In this document: positions 17,742 to 26,623 of the stretch, one piece after another | Numbering within the stretch: position 1 is the first letter of the stretch | Layout: each line of letters begins with the position of its first letter | Translations under genes and position numbers: made by a program | Assembly: GCA_946886565.1 (NCBI GenBank) | Contig: CAMPIX010000013.1 | Span: 1 to 64,000, forward strand | Source of the DNA: an uncultured Altererythrobacter sp. | GTDB taxonomy: Bacteria; Pseudomonadota; Alphaproteobacteria; Sphingomonadales; Sphingomonadaceae | DNA: 64,000 bases | Reading direction: 5' to 3' | Notes under the pieces: model-generated | Told to the model about the DNA's origin: nothing | The model's input: only the letters and a program-made list of their open reading frames with translations | Database searches by the model: none

Positions 17742-20700
17742 TCACTCGGCTTCGCGCCGTGCCGCGATTGCCCCGTCGCCGACGATGGCGAAGGCGGCCC
17801 AGTAGAATGGGTGGGAGGTTTCGGCCTGGTTCATCAGGTCGATCTGCGAGCGACGCAGCGCCTCGGCGGTTTCGACACCCCGCTCGTCGAACAGGCCGAC
17901 GATAAGCCGCTGGGTCGCGTCGTAATCGTCCGGCACGGGCCAGTGGCTCGCGAGCACCGTGCGCCCGCCAGCGCCGACGAAGGCGCGCACCAGCCCGTCG
18001 AGCGCGAATTCGCCGCCGCCGCTCAGGCCCGCTTCCTGCGTCGCGCCGACGGTCGCGCTGCCCGCGGTGTCGCACGCCGACAGAATCACCAGATTGGCAT
18101 CTATATCCATCTGGAAGATCTCCGCGAACGACAGCAGCCCGTCCGAATCGCCTGCGCCGAACGAGGTCAGGAGCGCCGGGCGCGGCGGGCAGCCGGGCTC
18201 TGGCGCGGTGACAAGTCCGTGCGTGGCGAAGTGGAGGATGCGGTATTCGTCGAGCCGGGGCATTGCGAGCAGCGCAGTATCGGTGAATTCCTGCCCGGTG
18301 AGCACGGCGGTTTCGGCTCCGCTGCTCGACAGCCGCCCGGCGACCGTGCGCAGTTCGTCCGCAGCGATCGGATTGTTCCAGATCGCCGGCGCCCAGGTAC
18401 AGTTCGTCCCGCCCGCGAGCGCCGAGCGGACGTTGCTCGGATCGGCGACCGACTCGCTGATCGGTACGTTCTGGCCGAAACCAGCATAGGCCATCGAGGC
18501 GGAGGATGTCGGTGCGTTGCGTATATCGCGGAACGCTGCGGGCGAGACGGCGGTGCTGACCTCGACCTCGCGGCCGAGCCAGGCGGTCTCGCGGAAGTCG
18601 TACGGGTCGGCGTCGGGCGATGCCTGGCGCGCGGCGTAGCGCTCGATGCTGGCGTCATCCGTCACGAGCAGATTGATCGGCAGGCGCAGCATCGCTCCGT
18701 CGGGCTCGAACACGACATGCTCGAGGCCCGGCAGGCGCTCGGCCACGGGCGCGAACAGCAAGACGTAAAGCTCGCGCGCGGCGGCGAGGTCGAACGGGAA
18801 AGTCACGATCTCACCGTTTTCGGTGACCGCGATGCTGGCGCGCAGCTTGTCGACCGTACGTTCGAGTTCCAGCGGAGTGGCATCGACCTCGTAGGCCATG
18901 GTTTCGCCCGGGGTCGCGTAGATCATGTAGGCGCTGTTCTCGAGCGTAACCAGCTTCACGTAAGCCTCGCCTTCGCGCAGCAGGCCTTGCATGTCGGCCA
19001 GATTGACACGCCGGTCGGATACCACGCGATAGCGGGGATACTCGGCAAGCTGCTGTTGCAGCTCGGCCTGTTCGACCAGCAATCCTTCGAGCAGCGTACG
19101 CTTTTCGGCGATCGCCGCGGCGACCTCGGGCGGCTGTTCGGCGGCGGACGCCTCTTCGAGCGCGAGCGAGGCGCGGGTGCGCTCGATCGCGCGCTGGATG
19201 TTGATCGTCTTGCGGAAGAGCTGCGAAGCCTCGTCGCTGCCGCCGGAAAGCTCGCGCGCCAGCACCGCTTGGGTCTGCGCGAGGCCGGGGCGAAGCAGAA
19301 GCTGGCTGGCGTCGAACATCCCCGCGGCGGCTTCGCTCGGGGTCTGGTTTTTCAGCAGAAGCTCGAAATAGGGGGCAAGCAAGGTGCGCAGCGCGGGGGC
19401 GGGACGGCCGTCGGAATCCGCGACGATCTCGTCGTAGAGTGCGATCGCCTCGGCGTCGCGACCCGCGCGTGCGAACAGGCCGGCGAGTTGTGCTCGCGCG
19501 CTCAGCAGCGCGGGCGAGCCGGGATAGACCGGCTCGAGCAGCCCTATGCTCTCGCGGTGGAGCGCTTCGGCGCCCGCGAGATTGCCGCTGCGTTCCTCGA
19601 TCTCGGCCAGCTCGCCGAGAACTTGCGCCCGCAGCCAGAGGATCGAGGCTACGCCCCCTCCGCGCACATCGGTCAGAGTCGCGCGAGCACGAGCGAGCGC
19701 CGCCGCCGCGTCGGCCTCGCGCCCTTCGAGGCGCATTGCGGTAGCGCGCAGGTAATCGGCCTGTCCGTCGAGCAATTGCGCGCGTTCGAGCGGGGTCAGA
19801 TCGTTCGACAATCCGCCAATTCCGCGATCGCCTTCGGCAGCAAGGCGCTCGGCAAGCTCGGGGCCGATTTCGAGGTTCGCGAGCCGTTCGTAAGCGGAGA
19901 AGTCGGCGGTGAGGGGCTGATCCAGAATCGCCAGCGCTTCGCCGGGATTGCGCCGGTTGAGGGCGTCGAGCGCCTCGTAGTTGCGCAGGAGTCGCTGGAG
20001 GACCGCGTCACCCTGCGCGGTGCCGCGGACTTGCCTGAAAATCTCTTCGGCCCGCGCGAAATTGCCAAGGTTGGACTGCACCAGCGCCTCGTTCAGGCGC
20101 GCCTCCGTCGCACCTTGCCCCGATAGGGCGTCGCCCGATCGCGCGAAGAATTCCGCCGCCTCGGCATATTCGCCGGCGTTGGCGCGGCGATAGGCTTCGG
20201 CCAGAACGGCGTTCTCGGAAATCGCGGCCGCCTGCGCCCGCGCGAAGGCCTGCGCGTCGGAGGCCTGGGTCAGAGGGATCTCCACGTTGCCGGCCACGAT
20301 CTGATCGGCTGCGAGCGAAGCCAGGCCCAGCCGCAAGGCATCGTCATAGGCGGCGATGCCGCTGGCGGCGTAGACCCGTCCGTTGGCCTCGCCGATGCGC
20401 AGGTTTCGCCGGATCACACTGTCGGGTTCGGTGCACTGGAGCGCCTCGGAGGACGGGAGCGCGCCGGGTGTTTCGAGGTTCTCGAGGGGGCGGCAATCGG
20501 CACCGCTGGCGGCGAAACGCTGCCAGCCATTCTCGCCATCCGACCGGCGCACGACCCACAGGGTCCCGATCGGGGCAGCTGCGTCGCGGCACACGATCGA
20601 ATAGCGGCGGTCGAACAGGCCGGCGCCGGGCTCGGGAGACATGATCTGCGCTTCGCACAAGCCGTTCGAACCGATCGGGAAACTGTCCCGCAGGCTCAGC

Positions 20701-20783
20701 GGTGTCTGCTGGGCCTGCACCGGAGCGGCCGCGGCAAAGATCGCGCAAAGCGCCAATGCTGCGAATGAAGCCTGGATGCGCAT
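17742..20783 (-). CDS. secreted CHAT-domain caspase-like protein with TPR-like repeats
   Basis: A 1013-residue protein with a Sec signal peptide ending at VQAQQ (about 26). The middle (about 190-480) is rich in Ala/Glu helical pairs such as RANAGEYAEAAEFFARSG and SNLGNFARAEEIFRQV, which read as TPR repeats. A coiled-coil-like stretch precedes the C-terminal CHAT domain (about 660-1005). The caspase-type dyad is intact: His855 in HFATHG and Cys904 in LSACDTAG. CHAT domains are cysteine peptidases of clan CD. It is the third gene after a transporter and its exoprotein; its ATG 20783 is four bases from the upstream stop and preceded by GGGGAG. A longer ORF from 20846 was rejected. I infer that it processes or senses the exoprotein; the substrate is unknown. 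Confidence 0.88.
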   Translation of the reverse strand: MRIQASFAALALCAIFAAAAPVQAQQTPLSLRDSFPIGSNGLCEAQIMSPEPGAGLFDRRYSIVCRDAAAPIGTLWVVRRSDGENGWQRFAASGADCRPLENLETPGALPSSEALQCTEPDSVIRRNLRIGEANGRVYAASGIAAYDDALRLGLASLAADQIVAGNVEIPLTQASDAQAFARAQAAAISENAVLAEAYRRANAGEYAEAAEFFARSGDALSGQGATEARLNEALVQSNLGNFARAEEIFRQVRGTAQGDAVLQRLLRNYEALDALNRRNPGEALAILDQPLTADFSAYERLANLEIGPELAERLAAEGDRGIGGLSNDLTPLERAQLLDGQADYLRATAMRLEGREADAAAALARARATLTDVRGGGVASILWLRAQVLGELAEIEERSGNLAGAEALHRESIGLLEPVYPGSPALLSARAQLAGLFARAGRDAEAIALYDEIVADSDGRPAPALRTLLAPYFELLLKNQTPSEAAAGMFDASQLLLRPGLAQTQAVLARELSGGSDEASQLFRKTINIQRAIERTRASLALEEASAAEQPPEVAAAIAEKRTLLEGLLVEQAELQQQLAEYPRYRVVSDRRVNLADMQGLLREGEAYVKLVTLENSAYMIYATPGETMAYEVDATPLELERTVDKLRASIAVTENGEIVTFPFDLAAARELYVLLFAPVAERLPGLEHVVFEPDGAMLRLPINLLVTDDASIERYAARQASPDADPYDFRETAWLGREVEVSTAVSPAAFRDIRNAPTSSASMAYAGFGQNVPISESVADPSNVRSALAGGTNCTWAPAIWNNPIAADELRTVAGRLSSSGAETAVLTGQEFTDTALLAMPRLDEYRILHFATHGLVTAPEPGCPPRPALLTSFGAGDSDGLLSFAEIFQMDIDANLVILSACDTAGSATVGATQEAGLSGGGEFALDGLVRAFVGAGGRTVLASHWPVPDDYDATQRLIVGLFDERGVETAEALRRSQIDLMNQAETSHPFYWAAFAIVGDGAIAARREAE

Positions 20784-20787
20784 CGAC

Positions 20788-23700
20788 CTACTCCCCGTTT
20801 TCGGCGTTGTTTTCATCGCCGTCTTCGTCGTCCTCGTCTTCCTCATCGCCGTCGCCCTCGAAGCCGTACAGCGAGCTGTCGCCGCCGCTCGCGACCGGAT
20901 CGTCGAGCACCGTGTCGTCCGTAAGCAGTGGAGTGCTGACGAGGCCGGGGAAGTCGGAGCCGAACTGGGAATCGGCCTCCTCCTCCGTGGCGATGACCGG
21001 ATCGGCCGCCGCAGCGAGAGGCGCTTCGATCACCGCCGGATTGTTGATCGGCGGAATCTCCTGTTCCGGCTCGGGTTCCGGCTCAGGTTCGTCGCACGTG
21101 CCGCCGCCGTTGATGAGGCAATCGTTGAACGCGCTGGCATCGCTGTATTCGGAGGCCGCCTCGCCCTCCCTCGAGAAGTCGACCGAATCGAAGAACGCCG
21201 CGCCGGTTACGAAGCTGCCGTCCGCATTCCGCTGGCGACCGTAGGCGAAGACGTCGATTGCCTCTCCGTCCGAACTTTGGCTGTCGGACACCTGGCCAAT
21301 GCGCAGACCGCCCTCGCCGACGAGGATTCCGCCCGGCTCGGCGCTGGTGCCGGTGTTGCGGACGTAGAGCGTCTCGCCGACGAGCAGGTCCATCGAGCCC
21401 GCCCTCAAATAGCCGAGCGGATCGTCGCTCCCTGCGGCAGCGCCCGACAACAGTTCGTCGCGGCCCGGGAAATCGGGATTCGCCCGGAGCTGATCGATGG
21501 TGGCCGCATCGGCGACCCATATGTTGTTCGAGAATATCTGGAGAATACCGGACGGATTACCCTGGGAATCGACCACGCCGATCCCGCCGGGCGTAACGAC
21601 CTCCAGCCGCTCGCCGGCGGCGATTTCCAGTACGTCCTGAGGTCCGGCGTCGATGTATGCCAGCACCCCTTCCACACGCGCGGTTCCTTCGGTGAACAAT
21701 CCGACTTGCGAGACGCCGTCGTCCTGACTGCCGGTGATCGTAAGATCGCGGATCAGGACGTCGGGCACGTCCCCGGAAGCGTCGCTCAAGCGAGGAGCGG
21801 AGAAAAACACGCTGTCCGCCTCGATCCGTGAGGCCTCGTCCTGAGTCAGCGTGTAGCCATCCTCTTCGGCGTCGCCGCCGAGAACTGCTGTATTGTCCGT
21901 ATCGAGCGACTGCAGCACGACCGAGAGCGCGCCGATGCGCGAACCGGACCCGATATCGAGCTCGCGCGAGGTCAGCGAAAGCGACGCGCCGCCAAAGCTG
22001 ATCAGATTGTCGTCATTGCCCGCGGTGCGGATCGCGCCGTCGGACGTGAAGGCCAGATTCGCGGTGGGTTGCTGCGGATTGGGATCGCCGACGACATTGC
22101 CGTCGAGCGCCGTGATCTCGATATCCCCCGACGACTGGACGTTTGCCGCGCCGGTGATGAAGATGTTGCCACCGATTGCGGACAGTGCGCCCGTCGCGCC
22201 GCCACCCGACGCCGTCGAGTCGATCGACAGATTGCCGATGTTCGCCACCCCGAGGCTGGTCTGGATGAGGAATCCGCCCGCCATGTTCGTGGTTGCGCCG
22301 GTGGCGCCGGTCGCGAGCGAAAGGCTGCCGGTTTCGAGCCCCGGCTCGCCCGGAACGAATGCGAGGGTCGAGAACTGCTCCTCTTCTTCGCTCGCTTCGC
22401 CGAGAAACACGACCGCGCTGCCGCCGGTTGCCGCTTCGCCGTTTTGAGCCTCGGCGGTCGCGGCAAGTGTCACACTTTCGGCCGTGATCACGGCGTCGCC
22501 CAGGATCGACAGTTCGGACGCCCCACCGGTGGCGGTTCCGCCCTGCGAAACGGCGCTGGCGACAATCTCGAGAGCGGTGAGGTTCAGCGTCGCCGCGCCC
22601 GCAAGCTCTGCCTGGGCGAAGCCACCGAGAGCCGAACCGCCCGCTGCGAGGGCGCTTATCGTCGTAGCGTCGGTCACGGTCATCGTGCCGCCGTCGACTT
22701 CGAGCTCCGCTTCGCCTGCCGAAGCGCCGCCGACCGACGCTCCACCGCCTCCGATCGCGTCGGCGTCGATCGACGTGACGACGCCGCTGTAGCTCGAGTC
22801 GTTGACCGTCAGCGTCGCGAGACCGGCCGTCGCCGCGCCGCCGCTACCGGTGGTCCCCACGCCTCCCGTGGCGCGTGCCGAAACGATCAGTTGTGCCAGA
22901 CCGGCGGCATCGGGAGCGATGTTTAGAATGCCTCCGTTGTCGACGAGCACGCGTGCGGTGCCGCCGATGGCATCGCCGCCGTTGACGCCATTGCCGCCGG
23001 TCGGCTGTCCGACGAACACATTGCTGCCCACCAGGTTCGCGGTCGCTCCGTCGACTGTCAGAGTTGCGTCGCCGCCCGTCGCGTCGCCGCCGTCGCCGGT
23101 CCCCGAGCCGTTGCCGCCGACACCGCCCGACACGCCGCCGACGAAGCTGGCGTTGAGAGTCCCGCCATTCTCTACGATCACGATCCGCTGGCCGCCCGCG
23201 GCGTTGCCGCCTGCAATGTTGGCGTCGGCATTGCTGCTCGAACCGCCCTGCGAGAACGCGCTGAACACGGTCGGACCGGTCGACAGGGTGCCGCCTGAAA
23301 CGCGCATCTGCAGAAGTCCGCCCTGCGCATCTCCTGCGGCGGTGCCGTCGGCGCTGCTGCCGCCCCCGAAGCCACGCGCAGTGAAGATGTTGAAGGACAG
23401 CGGACCCGGATCTTGCGGAAACACGACCGCGGCGCCGTCGAGCGATTCGATCGAGGACGTGCCACCCGCACCGCGACCCGCGTTGCCGCCGCCATCGATC
23501 GTGATATCGCCGCCGGTGCCGTTCGCAGCGACGATCGAGTTACGATTGAACACATCGACTGTCGAGCTGGTGACGTTGTCGAGAACGGTAATCGTGGTTT
23601 CGGTTCCCGATGCCGAAACGAGCGCATTGCCGCCCAGGCCGTCGCCGGCAGCCGATCCGCTGCCGCCCTTGGCGCCAGCGCTGACCTGTGCGCTTTGAAG

Positions 23701-26622
23701 CTGCACCGCAGCGCCCCCTTGCGCGACGAGTGCGGCAGTGCCGCCGGTCGCCGCACCGGCCGACGCGCCGAGCTCGGTTACGTCACCCCCGCGCGCATTG
23801 GCTTCTAGTGTCGCGAGCCCTCCACTGGTAAAGTTGCCGCCGTTGACCGTCAGGCGAGACGTGCCACTGGTCGCCGCACCGCCGAGTTGTCCCCCGGCCC
23901 CTCCCGATGCGAACGATGACACTGTGAGCGCATCGGTTATGCCGATCGCGCCGCCATCGACGTCGAGGGTCGCCTCGCCGCCGATTGCGGCGCCTCCCGA
24001 ACCCGCAGTTCCGGTGCCGAGACCGCCGAAGGCATCGACAGTGCCGGTAAGCGCGGCGAGCCCGACGTCGGCGCCGCCCGCTTCGACCCTGAACACGCCT
24101 CCATTCGCCGCTCCGGCGAGATTTCCCGCACCGCCGCCAGCATTCGCCGTCAGCAGGACCGCCCCGGCTGTCACTTGAGAATTGAGACGCGCGGTGAGGA
24201 AAGTCGCACCGCCGGTGCCAGCGCCCCCATTGCCATCGAGATCTTCGGTCGTGCCGCCCGATCCGCCGGCGCCCCCGATACCATCCGATGCCGCGGCGAC
24301 GTTGCCGAACGATGCGCTGCCAAGCCCGACCGAACCATCGCCCCCGGCAAAATAGGTTCCGACCTGAGTGGTGCCGCCCGATCCCGTACCGCCATCTCCG
24401 CCAGCCTGACCTAGCCCGCCATTGCCGCCCTGACCGCCGATACCGAATGAAGCGAGCGAAAGATTGCCCAGGATCAGCCTGCCACGATCAGCCCCAGCGA
24501 GAACGAAGGCCCCACCGGTCTCGCCATCGAACAGACCGCCGGCGCCGCCGCCGCCTCTGCCGGCCGCAATCGAGCCATCCCCGTCGCCGCCGACGCCGCC
24601 GACGCCGGAATTGTCGAGATTGACGCTACCCGCGGCGAGCGTGGCGGCTTCGGTGAGGCTCCCATCGGCCTGTACGAAAGCCAGCCCGCCGGTGGCATCG
24701 CCGCCGTCGCCGCCCACGCCGAGGTCCGAATTCCCTCCCGTCGCAGAGGCGAGCGCCGTTATGGTGCCGGTTATCGAAATATCGCCTGCGATCGCTACAA
24801 CGCCCGCCTGCCCGCCTGTCGCGTCGCCGCCGCCCTGGCCGTTGCCGCCGATGGCGAGGGCAGACACCAGTACGTCGCCACCGACGGACGCCGCCCCGCC
24901 ATCGAAAACCGCGATGCGCGCAATGCCGCCGAATGCGTTGGCGCCCGATTGGGTACTGAACGGATCGAGGTTGTCGCCTCCGACCGCGCTGGCGTCGAGA
25001 TAGGCGGATCCGCCTATCTCGACGAGCGAGCCTGCGCCGACGAAAATCTCGGACATCCCGCCGATCGATTCCACCGATCCGCCACTCGAGAACGGTTGGC
25101 CGAAGCTGAGCACGTCCGCCGTACCGCCGATCGTTACCCTACCGCCGTTCAACGCGCCGATCTGCGCGAGCCCACCCGTGACTGTGGTCGGCGACGCCTC
25201 CGGCACGACGATGTTCGTTGCCGCATCCACGAGGGCGGAACCGCCGATATCGATCGTACCGCCGTCGGTATAGATGATCGCCGTACCGCCGATCGTGGCC
25301 CCAGTCTGTATGACCGAACCGTCTTCCAGGGTCACGTTTCCGGTGATGTCGACCGACGACCCGGCAAAGGCTTCCAGCCGGACGTTGCCCCCTGTCGATA
25401 CCCCGTTCGCGAAGGTGTCTCTCGCCGCCATGTCGAGGTCGCCGGCGACATTCGCGCTGAAACCGTTGAACGCCTGAAACAGAACCTGCTCGTTGGCGCG
25501 CAGGATTGCGCCATCGGCGATCGACACGTCGCCCGCTTGCGCGCTTACAAACAGATTGCGGGTGGCGTCTGCATTGAGCGACGAATTCAGCGCGGCATTG
25601 TCGATCACGATGTCGGCGGGCACCGAACTGCCGAAGGCCTCGATCGTGCGGCCGAACACGTTCCGGCCGGCCGACAGGATGATGTCGCCGTTGTCCATTC
25701 CCACGGTTTGCGCCGTGGCGAAGCCGAGATTGCCGCCGAGCAACATCTGGATCGGCGTCTGGTTCGGCGTCGCGACGACGTAGATCACATGGTTGTCGGC
25801 CGAGCCGGTGCTGGCCGGCCCGGTGGTGGTGCCGGTGTGGGTCACCGCGTCGGGCACGCTGGTGCCGACCGGCACCACGATATCGAACAGCCCGTTCGAG
25901 AAAGTCATGCTGACCTGCTCGCCCGCGACGTAGGCGGTTGCGCCGTTGACGGTCGAGGTTCCGCCCATGTCGATGAAAGGCGCCACGACGGCGAAGAAGC
26001 TGCCTTCCTGCGCGGCGAGGATTTGTGCGCCGGGCTGGATGGTGACACCGGTGGTCTGCCCGCTCGTCCCGAACAGGTCCAGCGCGCCACCGGCGGCGAA
26101 CTCGACGAAGCTGGCGAGATCGGGATCGAGCGTGGTGAGCAACAGATTGCCGACGTCGAACGCGGCAGTCGGCCCGACAAGGATACCGGTCGGCGAATAG
26201 AACGCGATCGAACCGCCGGGCGAAAAGCCGCCGCTCGCGTTCTGCAGGCGCGTGATGACCGTGCCATCGAACACGGTAACGTCGCCATTGGGCGACGGCA
26301 GGATCCGATTGAGCACGACGAACCCTCCGGCGCCGGGCAGATCCTGATAAGTGGCGGTGTTGCCCGCGGGCAGGAACGTGAGCGCCTCGCCCTGCTGCCC
26401 GAGGATGGGCTGCCAGTCGATCACTGCCGTATCGGTCTGCACGGTGATCGTGTCCTGCCCGATCACCGTGCGGTCGATGTTGGCGCTGCCATCGACCACA
26501 GTGGGTGTGGCGTTGAATGCCTGTGCGGCTGCGGGTTGCGGAGTCAGCGCGAGCGCCGCGGCCATGGCGGCGCAAGCGGTTCCCTGGAGCAGCTTGGTGC
26601 GGTTCGGGTTGCGGGCGACCAT
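20788..26622 (-). CDS. filamentous-hemagglutinin-like two-partner-secretion exoprotein (TpsA)
   Basis: A 1944-residue exported protein. A signal peptide ending near AAAQA is followed by a TPS/haemagglutination-activity domain (about 30-260) with LNRILPSPNGDVTVFDGTV and FYSPTGILVG, the counterparts of the NPNG-type motifs. The body (about 400-1500) is a very long Gly/Ala/Thr-rich beta-helix-like region with recurring GGxATGG and VxxGG units. A later region (about 1500-1850) is less repetitive, and the last ~25 residues are almost entirely Asp, Glu and Asn. ATG 26622 is preceded by GGAGG at seven bases and lies one base after the transporter stop. It is probably threaded through that transporter to the surface. 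The adhesin role is inferred; no toxin domain is visible. Confidence 0.88.
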   Translation of the reverse strand: MVARNPNRTKLLQGTACAAMAAALALTPQPAAAQAFNATPTVVDGSANIDRTVIGQDTITVQTDTAVIDWQPILGQQGEALTFLPAGNTATYQDLPGAGGFVVLNRILPSPNGDVTVFDGTVITRLQNASGGFSPGGSIAFYSPTGILVGPTAAFDVGNLLLTTLDPDLASFVEFAAGGALDLFGTSGQTTGVTIQPGAQILAAQEGSFFAVVAPFIDMGGTSTVNGATAYVAGEQVSMTFSNGLFDIVVPVGTSVPDAVTHTGTTTGPASTGSADNHVIYVVATPNQTPIQMLLGGNLGFATAQTVGMDNGDIILSAGRNVFGRTIEAFGSSVPADIVIDNAALNSSLNADATRNLFVSAQAGDVSIADGAILRANEQVLFQAFNGFSANVAGDLDMAARDTFANGVSTGGNVRLEAFAGSSVDITGNVTLEDGSVIQTGATIGGTAIIYTDGGTIDIGGSALVDAATNIVVPEASPTTVTGGLAQIGALNGGRVTIGGTADVLSFGQPFSSGGSVESIGGMSEIFVGAGSLVEIGGSAYLDASAVGGDNLDPFSTQSGANAFGGIARIAVFDGGAASVGGDVLVSALAIGGNGQGGGDATGGQAGVVAIAGDISITGTITALASATGGNSDLGVGGDGGDATGGLAFVQADGSLTEAATLAAGSVNLDNSGVGGVGGDGDGSIAAGRGGGGAGGLFDGETGGAFVLAGADRGRLILGNLSLASFGIGGQGGNGGLGQAGGDGGTGSGGTTQVGTYFAGGDGSVGLGSASFGNVAAASDGIGGAGGSGGTTEDLDGNGGAGTGGATFLTARLNSQVTAGAVLLTANAGGGAGNLAGAANGGVFRVEAGGADVGLAALTGTVDAFGGLGTGTAGSGGAAIGGEATLDVDGGAIGITDALTVSSFASGGAGGQLGGAATSGTSRLTVNGGNFTSGGLATLEANARGGDVTELGASAGAATGGTAALVAQGGAAVQLQSAQVSAGAKGGSGSAAGDGLGGNALVSASGTETTITVLDNVTSSTVDVFNRNSIVAANGTGGDITIDGGGNAGRGAGGTSSIESLDGAAVVFPQDPGPLSFNIFTARGFGGGSSADGTAAGDAQGGLLQMRVSGGTLSTGPTVFSAFSQGGSSSNADANIAGGNAAGGQRIVIVENGGTLNASFVGGVSGGVGGNGSGTGDGGDATGGDATLTVDGATANLVGSNVFVGQPTGGNGVNGGDAIGGTARVLVDNGGILNIAPDAAGLAQLIVSARATGGVGTTGSGGAATAGLATLTVNDSSYSGVVTSIDADAIGGGGASVGGASAGEAELEVDGGTMTVTDATTISALAAGGSALGGFAQAELAGAATLNLTALEIVASAVSQGGTATGGASELSILGDAVITAESVTLAATAEAQNGEAATGGSAVVFLGEASEEEEQFSTLAFVPGEPGLETGSLSLATGATGATTNMAGGFLIQTSLGVANIGNLSIDSTASGGGATGALSAIGGNIFITGAANVQSSGDIEITALDGNVVGDPNPQQPTANLAFTSDGAIRTAGNDDNLISFGGASLSLTSRELDIGSGSRIGALSVVLQSLDTDNTAVLGGDAEEDGYTLTQDEASRIEADSVFFSAPRLSDASGDVPDVLIRDLTITGSQDDGVSQVGLFTEGTARVEGVLAYIDAGPQDVLEIAAGERLEVVTPGGIGVVDSQGNPSGILQIFSNNIWVADAATIDQLRANPDFPGRDELLSGAAAGSDDPLGYLRAGSMDLLVGETLYVRNTGTSAEPGGILVGEGGLRIGQVSDSQSSDGEAIDVFAYGRQRNADGSFVTGAAFFDSVDFSREGEAASEYSDASAFNDCLINGGGTCDEPEPEPEPEQEIPPINNPAVIEAPLAAAADPVIATEEEADSQFGSDFPGLVSTPLLTDDTVLDDPVASGGDSSLYGFEGDGDEEDEDDEDGDENNAENGE

Positions 26623-26623
26623 G

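Noticed and set aside
22484..25003. Pro/Ala-rich plus-strand frames opposite the exoprotein
   Set aside because: They are the complement of Gly/Ala-rich repeats; no start signal or family.
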